Source: Paracoccaceae bacterium
Lineage (GTDB): Bacteria > Pseudomonadota > Alphaproteobacteria > Rhodobacterales > Rhodobacteraceae
Assembly: GCA_020832725.1 (NCBI GenBank)
Contig: JAFIEC010000346.1
Location: forward strand, 1-11,134
Length of the DNA stretch: 11,134 nt
Direction: 5' to 3'
Part shown: piece after piece, positions 1 to 6,484 of the stretch
Layout of the letters: each line of letters begins with the position of its first letter
Numbering within the stretch: position 1 is the stretch's first letter
Notes under the pieces: generated by a model
Seen by the model: only the letters and a program-made list of their open reading frames with translations
What the model was told of the DNA's origin: nothing
Database searches by the model: none
Program-made: the position numbers and the translations under genes

Positions 1-543
1 CTCTACGGCATCTCCCAGGGCAGCCCCGTGGCGATCCGCTATGCCGTGCAGAACCCCGACAGGGTCAGCCACCTGATCCTGCATGGCGGGTATGAGCGCG
101 GGCGGCGCCTGCGCGACACCCCCGGCGAGGCCGCGATGTCGGAGGCCATGGTCACGATGATCCGCGAGGGCTGGGGCCGGTCCGGGTCGGCCTTTCTGCG
201 CATGTTCGCCGCGATGTACATTCCCGGCGGCAGCACCGAGCAGATCGCCTCGCTGGCCGAGTTGCAGCGCCTGTGCACCCCGGTCGAGAACGCCTGGCGC
301 CTTCGCCATGCCTCCGACGGGTATTCGGTACGTGGGGAGTTGAGAGAGGTCAGTGTGCCGACGCTGGTCATCCATGCCCGCGACGATGCCGTGCATCCCC
401 TCTCCGAGGGGCTGGCACTGGCCGAGGGGATCCCCGGTGCGCAATTCGTGATGCTGGAAAGCGGAAACCATGTGATCCTTCCGCAGGAACCGGCCTGGGA
501 TGTGCTGTTCTCCGAGATCCGGCATTTCGCGGCATCCCCGTGA
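1..543 (+). CDS. alpha/beta-fold hydrolase, C-terminal part (5' end outside window)
   Basis: The frame is open from base 1 to the TGA at 541-543, giving 180 residues, and the start lies upstream of the window. The fragment begins inside the nucleophile elbow: G-I-S-Q-G at residues 3-7 fits GxSxG, with S5 as nucleophile. The acid is D128 or D129 in HARDDAVHP, and the catalytic histidine is H157 in ESGNHVIL, so the triad is complete. The wording around the elbow and the 'HLILHGGYERG' stretch recall hydrolase domains that alphaproteobacteria often fuse behind a winged-helix DNA-binding domain. Whether such a domain is present cannot be seen here. The substrate is unknown. A GTG at 28 is not the real start, because it would remove the nucleophile. 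The next gene is convergent, with 163 bp between them that hold only small dyads (551-563, 629-639). Confidence 0.85.
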   Translation, partial: LYGISQGSPVAIRYAVQNPDRVSHLILHGGYERGRRLRDTPGEAAMSEAMVTMIREGWGRSGSAFLRMFAAMYIPGGSTEQIASLAELQRLCTPVENAWRLRHASDGYSVRGELREVSVPTLVIHARDDAVHPLSEGLALAEGIPGAQFVMLESGNHVILPQEPAWDVLFSEIRHFAASP

Positions 544-706
544 CTGCCATCGCCGAAGCGGCGCAGATCACCGAGCCGCTGACGGCCTGCAACCAATCGA
601 CAACGGACGCCGCCCCGACCGCCAAGGGTGTGGGCCACAAGCCGCATGGCTCGGTTTCCGGTTTGGGGGTTGACTGCGACAAGTGTATTCCGGTGCGCGG
701 CCGCGC

Positions 707-1444
707 TCAGCCCGCTGCTGCAGCCAGGGCCGATGGCCGGATCGCGCGCGGGCGCAGCAACCTGTCGTGCCAGGTGCGGAGGTCCGGCATCGACTTTGCG
801 TGTTCGGCCACGGGGGTGCGCATCGGCCAGCACAGCATCGGCGCCACCTGACCCCATACTGCGAAATCCGTCAGCCCCGGCCCGTCGCGGTCGAGCACGC
901 CGCCCCCCTCCGCCAGGCGCAGCGCCAGCGCGTCGAGCAGGCGGCGACCCTCGTCTGCGATCTGCGCGGGCGCCAGCCGACCGATGCCGCGGGCATGCAG
1001 CTGGCGGCCGAAGTGCCGGGCCATCGCGGCGAAGACAAGCCGCCCGACCAGTGGCGGTGTCTGGGCAAGGATCATGGCCCGCATCTCCCGGCAGCCCTCG
1101 GGATGCACGAAAAGCTCCCATTCGAGGATCTGGTGAAACCGCTCCTCGAAGGCGATCCGGAGCCCGAGGTTGCCTGCCTGCTCGGCGGTGATGCATCGCG
1201 AGGGGTCGGGCAGGCCGAGTTGCGCGGCCAGATGCCGGATGATGGCATCGCTGTCGCCCATGCGCAGTTTGCCCTGCTCGATCCACGGGCTTTTGCCCAG
1301 TGGCCCCCGGTCCGAGCGGTTCTCGATCTCCTGTCGATAGGTGATGCCCTGATGATCAAGCCACGCCAGCAGTTTCAGCGCGAAAGGGCCGACGCTGGGC
1401 AACCCCCACCCGGGCGCAAAGGTGAAGACACGGAGCGTTTCCAT
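707..1444 (-). CDS. glutathione S-transferase family protein, metaxin/FAX-like
   Basis: This is a 245-residue protein. The start was chosen at 1444 because GGGAGG lies 8 bases upstream. The open frame continues further up, but the extra residues are translated operator and promoter DNA. The N-terminal thioredoxin-like domain (about 4-78) contains FTFAPGWGLPSVGPF, GPLGKSPWIEQGK at 47-59 and GDSDAIIRHL at 63-72. This is the pattern of bacterial GSTs related to metaxin and 'failed axon connections', where P-G-K-x-P and D-S-x-x-I-x-x-H-L are typical. The helical C-terminal domain runs from about 88 to 232, with HARGIGRL at 150-157 and an L-T-D-F-A-V-W segment at 191-197. Members of this group often lack a proven GST reaction, so catalysis is not assured. 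It is divergent from the TetR gene, and both share the operator region, which suggests repression by that TetR protein and induction by an electrophilic or toxic ligand. Confidence 0.85.
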   Translation of the reverse strand: METLRVFTFAPGWGLPSVGPFALKLLAWLDHQGITYRQEIENRSDRGPLGKSPWIEQGKLRMGDSDAIIRHLAAQLGLPDPSRCITAEQAGNLGLRIAFEERFHQILEWELFVHPEGCREMRAMILAQTPPLVGRLVFAAMARHFGRQLHARGIGRLAPAQIADEGRRLLDALALRLAEGGGVLDRDGPGLTDFAVWGQVAPMLCWPMRTPVAEHAKSMPDLRTWHDRLLRPRAIRPSALAAAAG

Positions 1445-1466
1445 TGCGAGGCCTCCCGGGTTCTTG

Positions 1467-1481
1467 CTTACCTTCGGTAAG
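1467..1481. promoter_or_regulatory. TetR operator 1 (CTTACC-TTC-GGTAAG)
   Basis: Perfect 15-bp inverted repeat with 6-bp arms and a 3-bp spacer, in the 77-bp region between the divergent GST and TetR genes. On the minus strand it lies just downstream of the proposed GST -10 hexamer, so bound protein would block initiation. The same half-sites recur in operator 2, 23 bp away centre to centre. TetR proteins usually bind such dyads next to their own gene. Confidence 0.8.
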
Positions 1482-1482
1482 T

Positions 1483-1511
1483 TATATACCTTACCATTGG
1501 TAAGCACGCAA
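1483..1511 (-). promoter_or_regulatory. Promoter for the GST gene
   Basis: Read on the minus strand, TTGCGT (1506-1511) is followed after exactly 17 bp by TATATA (1483-1488), a good sigma-70-like arrangement. Operator 2 fills the spacer between the two hexamers. The A+T-rich core TATATA may also serve as the -10 of the opposite TetR promoter, but I see no convincing -35 in that direction. Confidence 0.55.
1490..1504. promoter_or_regulatory. TetR operator 2 (CTTACC-ATT-GGTAAG)
   Basis: Perfect 15-bp inverted repeat with arms identical to operator 1. It sits between the -35 and -10 hexamers of the proposed GST promoter and 17 bp before the TetR start codon. Two identical dyads 23 bp apart could hold two dimers and repress both genes. 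Confidence 0.8.
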
Positions 1512-1521
1512 CAGGATTTCC

Positions 1522-2139
1522 ATGCCCGCGCCCAAATCACGAGACACCCGGGACCGGATACTCGAGGTTGCTGCTGTCCTGCTCGAAACGGGTGGCTTGG
1601 GGGCCGTCACCTTCGATGCCGTCGCGGCCCGGCTGGGGGTTACCAAGCAGGCTGTGATCTACTGGTTTCCGTCAAAGGTCGCGCTGTTGAGCGCGCTTGC
1701 GCTGCCCGGTCTGCGCGGCGAGGCGCAGGTGGCCATCGAGGCCGCCGCCCGAGCATCCGGTCCCGCCGAGGCCGCGCGTGCGGTCGTGCGCGCATTGATC
1801 GGATTTCACCTCGCGGATCTGGCGCGATTCCGCCTGATGTATCTCTCGCCGCAGATCGGCGCGACCGCCGGTGCGCGCCGGACGGCTGCGGAACTGGTGA
1901 AGCAGGTGCATCCCGTGACCGATGACATGTATTCCGCCCTTGCTGACCGGCTGGGCGGCGGGCCTTCTGCGCGCGAGACGGCGGTGGCAATCCATATGGC
2001 GGCGTTGGGGCATGTGCTCATGGTGGCCCTGACAGAGGCCATCGGCGATCCGTTGCGCCAGACGCCCGACGCCCTCGCCGAGCGGTTGGCCGCGCTTCTG
2101 GCGGACGGTGCGGGTGTTGACGCGGATCGCGGATCATGA
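1522..2139 (+). CDS. TetR/AcrR family transcriptional repressor
   Basis: A 205-residue protein, normal for the family. The N-terminal helix-turn-helix domain covers about residues 7-53: RDRILEVAAVLLETGG, then VTFDAVAARLGVTKQAVIYWFPSK. The recognition helix is around TKQAVIYWF, where many relatives have xGxxYxHFxxK. The remainder is the variable helical ligand-binding and dimerisation domain. The ATG at 1522 is supported by AGGA 5-8 bases upstream and by the start of the conserved domain close behind it. It is divergent from the GST gene with two matching dyads between them, so it most likely represses itself and the GST gene. The inducer cannot be read from the sequence. It ends 72 bp before the end of the convergent LysR gene. 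Confidence 0.92.
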   Translation: MPAPKSRDTRDRILEVAAVLLETGGLGAVTFDAVAARLGVTKQAVIYWFPSKVALLSALALPGLRGEAQVAIEAAARASGPAEAARAVVRALIGFHLADLARFRLMYLSPQIGATAGARRTAAELVKQVHPVTDDMYSALADRLGGGPSARETAVAIHMAALGHVLMVALTEAIGDPLRQTPDALAERLAALLADGAGVDADRGS

Positions 2140-2211
2140 GGTTTGCGGGACAGCTCGTTGTGCCGGTGAATGCCCCGCTGCCTGTTTGCCTCGGTGTGGC
2201 AGGGCTGCGTC

Positions 2212-3162
2212 TCAGCCGACACCGTCGCGCATGCCAAGTGGAGCAAGTATCTCGCGGACGATCCCGCGCAGCCAGAGATGTGCGGGCTCGCTGCTGTGGC
2301 GCTTGTGCCAGATCATGCACAGCAACGGAGGTGGAATCGCGATCGGAGGCGCATGGATCGAGACACCGCTGGCCTCTGCCCGATGCGCGGCGAGGTCTCG
2401 CGGAAAGAGCGCGATCAGATCGCTGGTCGCAACCACCTGCAGGACACCCTCGAACACCGGCACCGACATCGCCACCCGGCGCGAACGCCCCTCACGGGCC
2501 AGCGCGGCATCGCCGATGCCGTGAAACCGGCCATCGGGCGAGCACAGAACATGATCGAGGGTGCAGAACAGGTCCATCGGGACGACATCGCCCGGCGCGA
2601 TCCCTGCGGCCCTCAGCGCCGGATGCCCGCGGCGGGCGATCACGGCAAACTCGGCATGAAACAGCGCCTCATGGGCAATCCATCCGGGGAAGGGCAGTTC
2701 CGGCAGAAGCGCGAGGTCCACGTCCTGCCGCTCCAGCGCCCCGACATAGTGATCCGGCACCAGATCGACCAGTTGCAGCCGCACGCCCGGCGCTTCGCGC
2801 TGCAGCCGCGCGCCGAGTTCGGGCATCAGCATGGTGGCGAAGAAGTCGGTGCCGGAGATGCGGAAATCGATACGCGCCGCCACCGGATCAAAGCGACCGG
2901 GGCCGGCAAGCACGGTTTCGATCTCCTCCAGCAGCGCCCGGAGTGGCACCTCCAGACCCGCCGCAAAGCCGGTCGGGACCAGCCCCTGCCCCTGACGGAC
3001 AAAAAGCGGATCGCCCAGACCATGGCGCAGCCGCCCCAGCGCCGCCGAGACCGCAGGCTGCGACAGACCCAGCCTGCGCCCCGCGCCCACCGTCGAGCCC
3101 TCGCGCAACAGGGCATCGAGCACGCGCAGCAGGTTCAGATCGAAGGTCGAGAGATTGGCCAT
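2212..3162 (-). CDS. LysR family transcriptional regulator
   Basis: A 316-residue protein from the ATG at 3162. A GTG at 3195 in the same frame would add 11 residues of AT-rich spacer translation (MKSINEIYIID), so it is less likely. The winged helix-turn-helix occupies about residues 5-65: FDLNLLRVLDALLREGSTVGAGRRLGLSQPAVSAALGRLR, then GDPLFVRQGQGLVPT. This is the classic LysR N-terminus, closest in style to the NodD/PcpR-like branch. The effector-binding domain follows from about residue 88, and typical elements such as LVDLVPDHYVGALERQDVDLAL are present. It is divergent from the exported protein gene at 3293, the usual arrangement for a LysR regulator and its target. The ligand is unknown, and no strong ribosome site is visible before 3162. 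Confidence 0.92.
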   Translation of the reverse strand: MANLSTFDLNLLRVLDALLREGSTVGAGRRLGLSQPAVSAALGRLRHGLGDPLFVRQGQGLVPTGFAAGLEVPLRALLEEIETVLAGPGRFDPVAARIDFRISGTDFFATMLMPELGARLQREAPGVRLQLVDLVPDHYVGALERQDVDLALLPELPFPGWIAHEALFHAEFAVIARRGHPALRAAGIAPGDVVPMDLFCTLDHVLCSPDGRFHGIGDAALAREGRSRRVAMSVPVFEGVLQVVATSDLIALFPRDLAAHRAEASGVSIHAPPIAIPPPLLCMIWHKRHSSEPAHLWLRGIVREILAPLGMRDGVG

Positions 3163-3292
3163 ATCAATAATATATATTTCATTAATCGATTTCACAAATT
3201 TTTAGACATGGTGCAGGGTCGCAGCGGGAGGACGCCTTGGCGCAAGACCGACCCAAAAGATGACGTCACCCATCGGAATGGAGGATAACCCG
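3163..3292. promoter_or_regulatory. AT-rich divergent control region, LysR / exported protein
   Basis: The 130-bp spacer has an AT-rich core at about 3164-3203 that stands out from the GC-rich surroundings. It holds the dyad AATCGATT (3184-3191) and two direct copies of ATTTCA (3176-3181 and 3189-3194), 13 bp apart. Nearer the exported gene is the 8-bp palindrome TGACGTCA (3261-3268). Any of these could be regulator sites. I cannot pick a single LysR box with confidence. The ribosome site GGAGGA, about 7 bases before 3293, is clear. Confidence 0.5.
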
Positions 3293-3709
3293 ATGAAACT
3301 GCAAACTGTTACACTGGCTGCTGCCGCCGCCGCCTGCCTTGCCCTCGCCGCACCCGCAGCGGCAGATGGCTTGTCGCATCTGCCCCTGCTGACCGACGTC
3401 GCCCCCGATGCCGTCGCGATCAGCCCGCATGTGCCGCAGATGGGGGCACATTGGGCCGAACCGGCGAACCTGCCGCTGGGGCCGATCTACTGCGTGATCG
3501 ATGGCCGGGTCGTCTGTGTCGAATACATGTTCCTGGCACGCGAGCTTGCCGCCGGGACCGACTGGACCGGTATCGTCGCCGGGATGCAGACCCCGCCGCT
3601 GACCCGCATCGACATGGAATACAAGCCTGACGGGGTGGGCCCGTTCCAGGAGCCTCTGTACCAGCTTCATCTCTACTTTGCCGACAGCGAGGTGCTGGCG
3701 GCGCATTGA
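3293..3709 (+). CDS. Small exported protein, probably DUF5602/TTHB210-like
   Basis: A 138-residue protein. The start at 3293 was chosen because GGAGGA lies about 7 bases upstream and a signal peptide begins at once: MKLQ, then an alanine/leucine core to about residue 20, and a likely cleavage after APAAA (residue 24). The mature part is about 114 residues. Its most distinctive stretch is HVPQMGAHW (46-54), followed by PLGPIYCVIDGRVVCVEYMF (61-80). As I recall it, the DUF5602/TTHB210-like family has this M-G-x-H-W and G-P-I-Y pattern, but no search was made. H46, H53, C67 and C75 could bind a metal or, for the cysteines, form a disulfide in the periplasm. This is inference. It is divergent from the LysR gene, its likely regulator, and is followed by a strong hairpin, so it is probably transcribed alone. 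Confidence 0.8.
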   Translation: MKLQTVTLAAAAAACLALAAPAAADGLSHLPLLTDVAPDAVAISPHVPQMGAHWAEPANLPLGPIYCVIDGRVVCVEYMFLARELAAGTDWTGIVAGMQTPPLTRIDMEYKPDGVGPFQEPLYQLHLYFADSEVLAAH

Positions 3710-3730
3710 GCTGACAGCGCGATTTCTCCG

Positions 3731-3759
3731 GCTGCCGTCCTCGGTTCGAGGGCGGCAGC
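3731..3759. terminator. Strong hairpin after the exported protein gene
   Basis: GCTGCCGTCCTC (3731-3742) pairs with GAGGGCGGCAGC (3748-3759) around the 5-base loop GGTTC, giving a 12-bp stem with a single G-T pair. It begins 22 bp after the stop codon at 3709. There is no T-run behind it in either direction, so it may stop transcription weakly or stabilise the 3' end. A very GC-rich block at about 3890-3910, including GGCCCGGGCC, lies just past the end of the convergent hydrolase gene. Confidence 0.6.
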
Positions 3760-3919
3760 TCCGGCTTGGCGCTCCCAGCTTCGTGGCCCGTTCGCAGCAG
3801 GTGAAAAGAAGGACCAGGAGGCCGCTGCGTCGTCGCGATCATGGCGCAGGGCAGGTGACAGACGGGCGGGTCAATGCCGCGCGACAAGGCCGGCCCGGGC
3901 CCCGGGGGGCAATCAGCGA

Positions 3920-4771
3920 TCAGTCCTCTTTTCTGCCATCGGGGAACCTGGTGCCCTTCACGGCCCCCACCTTGCCGGTGACAAAGTCGTCTTCCATGTA
4001 GCGGATGACGTCCTCGGTAGAGAGGACCTTGCCGACAGTGCTGTCGGCAACCTTCAAGGCGATGCGCTGGTTGGCCGTGGCAGTTGCAACGGCATCACCG
4101 ACCACCACCACATCATAGCCCCGCGAATTGCCGGCATAGGCCGTGCTCAGGACGCATTCGTCTGTCCAGAGGCCGACGATGACGATGGTATCGATCCCGT
4201 GGGCCTTGAGCTTTCGGTCCAGATAGGAATGGCCCTCTTCGTCGAATGTCCAGAACATGTCCAGATGCTTGCCGTGGTAGAACCAGCCATCGGCCTCCTC
4301 GTCTGGTGTCGGGGCTATTTCGGACAGCGGTTTCAGCCCCGGAGCACCGGTAAAGACATAGGCGGCGTTCTGTGGGTTGTCGGGGTGCAGGCCTCTCGGT
4401 CCGTACCAACGGTCCATGGCATTGGAAATGCCGTCATCGAACCGGCGGGTCCAGGCGCTCCATGCAATGCAGACCCCGTCGCTGCCCGCGCGCGCAGCGC
4501 GAAAGGTCGCCAGTATCCGCATGATGTTGCGCAGAATGCCGCCGGCATAGGCCCTGTATTCTTCCTGACAATCATCCAGCAGCAGGGCGATGCGTCGCGG
4601 ACGGTCTTTCAGATCCCACGCGGCCCAGAAGGCGATGGGCGTCTCATTGGGACCGTCGGGTGTGTTGCTGAAGTTTGGCATCGGCTCTGTTGCAATCGTC
4701 ATGTCACGATGCTTGCAAGGCTGCCTCAGAGCCTCTGCCAAGGTCTGGATTTCGGGCATTTGCCGCGTCAT
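3920..4771 (-). CDS. Isochorismatase-family cysteine hydrolase
   Basis: A 283-residue protein. The ATG at 4771 was chosen because a perfect AAGGAGGT (4776-4783) sits 4 bases upstream. A GTG at 4810 would overlap the previous gene by about 20 bases. The catalytic triad of the superfamily can be placed: Asp at D66/D67 in ALLLDDCQ, Lys K168 in YHGKHLDMFW, and the nucleophile C206 in VGLWTDECV, followed by the usual 'GYDVVVVGDAVAT'. The fold normally needs about 180-200 residues. Here about 60 extra N-terminal residues and an insert at roughly 110-165 (RWYGPRGLHPDNPQN and neighbours) make it long. The substrate is unknown; the family includes amidases such as nicotinamidase and N-carbamoyl hydrolases. 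The kinase gene stops 19 bp upstream, so the two are almost certainly co-transcribed. Confidence 0.88.
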   Translation of the reverse strand: MTRQMPEIQTLAEALRQPCKHRDMTIATEPMPNFSNTPDGPNETPIAFWAAWDLKDRPRRIALLLDDCQEEYRAYAGGILRNIMRILATFRAARAGSDGVCIAWSAWTRRFDDGISNAMDRWYGPRGLHPDNPQNAAYVFTGAPGLKPLSEIAPTPDEEADGWFYHGKHLDMFWTFDEEGHSYLDRKLKAHGIDTIVIVGLWTDECVLSTAYAGNSRGYDVVVVGDAVATATANQRIALKVADSTVGKVLSTEDVIRYMEDDFVTGKVGAVKGTRFPDGRKED

Positions 4772-4790
4772 CGCCACCTCCTTCTCGTCT

Positions 4791-6365
4791 TCATGTCGTG
4801 GCCTCCTCACCCGGCATCGGCTTTTGCGGAAACTGGTCGGGGGCTGTGCGGCGCAACTGCACCAGCGCCGTTGACAGGCTGTCTGTCAGCGGGCCCGCCG
4901 TGGTCAGGAGCTGCCACTCCGTGACCGTCGGGGCATGGGCAAGCTGGCCGGTCAGGACATCGGCGTCGGCGTCCGATGCACCGGGATCGCGGGTTTTCAG
5001 CCGGGCATACAGCCGATCAGCATCGGCCTGCAGCCAGAACCCGTCGAATGGCACGCCTGCGGTGCGGGCCACGGCAGCGATTCGTGCGCGATCCTCGTCA
5101 CGGTCATGCACGGCATCCGCAATCACGGTGACCCCGTCTGCCAGCAGCCGTTGTGCGCGCTCGGCCATGTTCGAATAGACCCGCGCAGAGACATCCGGTC
5201 TGTACGCCGCGAGCGGCAGGGCCTGATCGGGGGCGACGTCGAACATCGCCTTGCGCGTGCGATCACTGCTGATCACCCTTGCGCCCGGCCCGCGACCAAG
5301 ATGCGGCGCAAGCGCCTGTGCAAGGGTCGACTTGCCCGATCCGCTCAGTCCGCCGATCGCCACCAATCGGGCTGTCGCCGGTTCGAGCAGGCGCTCGGCC
5401 AGATCGAAATAGGCGCGCGCCTCATCGGTCAGCGCGTTCTGATCGCGGGTGGTGGTCATGGCCTGGGTCGCCGTGACATGCGCGCGCACTGCGGCGCGCA
5501 AGGCTGTGAAGAAGGGCATCAGGACAAAGCCGTCTTCCTGTGCCCCGGTGTCGAAATAGCGGTTCACGACGCGCGACGCATCGGCGCACAGGTCGCGATG
5601 CCAAAGGTCCATCGCCAGGAACGCGAGATCGTACAGAACATCAACGGTTGCCAGCGCGTCGTTGAACTCGAGGCAATCGAACAGCCGCACTCGTCCTTCG
5701 TGAAGGCAGATGTTGCGCAGGTGCAGGTCGCCATGACATCGGCGCACCTGCCCGGCCCGTGCCCGCGAATCCAGACGCGGGGCATGCTGTTCCAGGGCGG
5801 TTTCGAACGCCCTGTCGAGACGGGATATCTCGTCTGGCGAGAAGACATCGCTTTCGTGAAAGCCTGCAGCGTTGATCTTCAGGACTGCGGCGATGTTGTC
5901 GGCGCCTTTGGCTGTCGCATCCACCGGGGCCTTGGCATGAAAGGCCGTGATCTCGCGGGCCAGTTCATCCAGATGCCGCGATGTCAGCGCTCCTCGTTGC
6001 GCCATGTGATCGAGGATCGCCTCCTGATCAAAGCGCCGCATCTCGACGACCGCGTCGAGAAGCGGGCCCTTGCCGTCGAGTTCCGGCCCTTCCGGGCCTG
6101 CCGTGATCCGGCGAACCCCGAGGTACAGGTCCGGCGCGGTTCGACGATTGAGGCGCAGTTCCGTCTCGCACGCGGCCAGCCTCTGCTCGGGGGTCGAAAA
6201 ATCCAGATAAGGCAACCGCACCGCGCGCTTGAGCTTGAAAGCCCGGTCACCGATCAGGAACAGATGCGAGATATGGGTGTCGAACCTTTCGACAGAGCCC
6301 GCCAACCCATGGGTCGCAGGGTCCGCGAGACAGGCTTTCACGTCAGTCTGGTCATCGATTGTCAT
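4791..6365 (-). CDS. Bifunctional aminoglycoside-phosphotransferase-like / P-loop kinase protein
   Basis: A 524-residue fusion. The N-terminal half has the aminoglycoside phosphotransferase/protein-kinase-like fold: the catalytic loop HGDLHLRN is at 211-218 and the metal-site aspartate D230 is in LFDCLEFND. The C-terminal half is a small P-loop kinase or zeta-toxin-like ATPase with Walker A GLSGSGKST at 339-347, SSDRTRK at 366-372 and VIADAVHDRDEDR at 414-426. This exact two-domain arrangement is a recognised family. Its member Rv2004c in Mycobacterium tuberculosis belongs to the hypoxia-induced DosR set. The substrate is unknown, and the N-half should not be read as a proven antibiotic resistance enzyme. 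The ATG at 6365 was preferred to a GTG at 6386, though neither has a strong ribosome site. A Crp/Fnr-type dyad is centred 62 bp upstream. It is followed within 19 bp by the isochorismatase-family gene. Confidence 0.88.
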   Translation of the reverse strand: MTIDDQTDVKACLADPATHGLAGSVERFDTHISHLFLIGDRAFKLKRAVRLPYLDFSTPEQRLAACETELRLNRRTAPDLYLGVRRITAGPEGPELDGKGPLLDAVVEMRRFDQEAILDHMAQRGALTSRHLDELAREITAFHAKAPVDATAKGADNIAAVLKINAAGFHESDVFSPDEISRLDRAFETALEQHAPRLDSRARAGQVRRCHGDLHLRNICLHEGRVRLFDCLEFNDALATVDVLYDLAFLAMDLWHRDLCADASRVVNRYFDTGAQEDGFVLMPFFTALRAAVRAHVTATQAMTTTRDQNALTDEARAYFDLAERLLEPATARLVAIGGLSGSGKSTLAQALAPHLGRGPGARVISSDRTRKAMFDVAPDQALPLAAYRPDVSARVYSNMAERAQRLLADGVTVIADAVHDRDEDRARIAAVARTAGVPFDGFWLQADADRLYARLKTRDPGASDADADVLTGQLAHAPTVTEWQLLTTAGPLTDSLSTALVQLRRTAPDQFPQKPMPGEEATT

Positions 6366-6420
6366 GCCATTTCCATACGGGGCCACGCCATCAGCAGTAG
6401 CAGATCACATCGAAGATGCC

Positions 6421-6434
6421 TTGACGTGGGTTAA
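6421..6434. promoter_or_regulatory. Crp/Fnr-type box A (TTGAC-GTGG-GTTAA)
   Basis: A 14-bp dyad of the form TTRAC-N4-GTYAA, extended by one more matching pair (C6420/G6435). It lies upstream of the kinase gene on the minus strand. A -10-like TACTGC with an upstream TG (extended type) is at 6394-6399, centred 31 bp from the box centre, the spacing expected for an activator overlapping the -35. The four boxes in the window share the same arms. Confidence 0.7.
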
Positions 6435-6484
6435 GCCGGGCAGGGCGCCGATTTGTCCCGGCACCCGCCTCCCGTCGCGGCGTT

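Noticed and set aside
659..685. Possible fifth Fnr-type box at TTGACTGCGACAA (669-681)
   Set aside because: The TTG and CAA triplets are 7 rather than 8 bases apart, the arms are not symmetrical, and it lies between two gene ends rather than before a gene.
39..1286. Long minus-strand open frame across the hydrolase and GST genes
   Set aside because: It runs antisense to the hydrolase and out of frame with the GST gene. It is arginine- and proline-rich with no motif, as expected of a shadow frame.
4791..6365. Antibiotic resistance by the aminoglycoside-phosphotransferase-like domain
   Set aside because: The fold is shared by many small-molecule kinases, and the fusion with a P-loop kinase marks a different family with no established resistance role.
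4935..6434. Long plus-strand open frame of about 500 codons opposite the kinase gene
   Set aside because: The minus strand carries clear kinase and Walker motifs. The opposite frame shows no recognisable domain and arises because GC-rich codons leave few stops.
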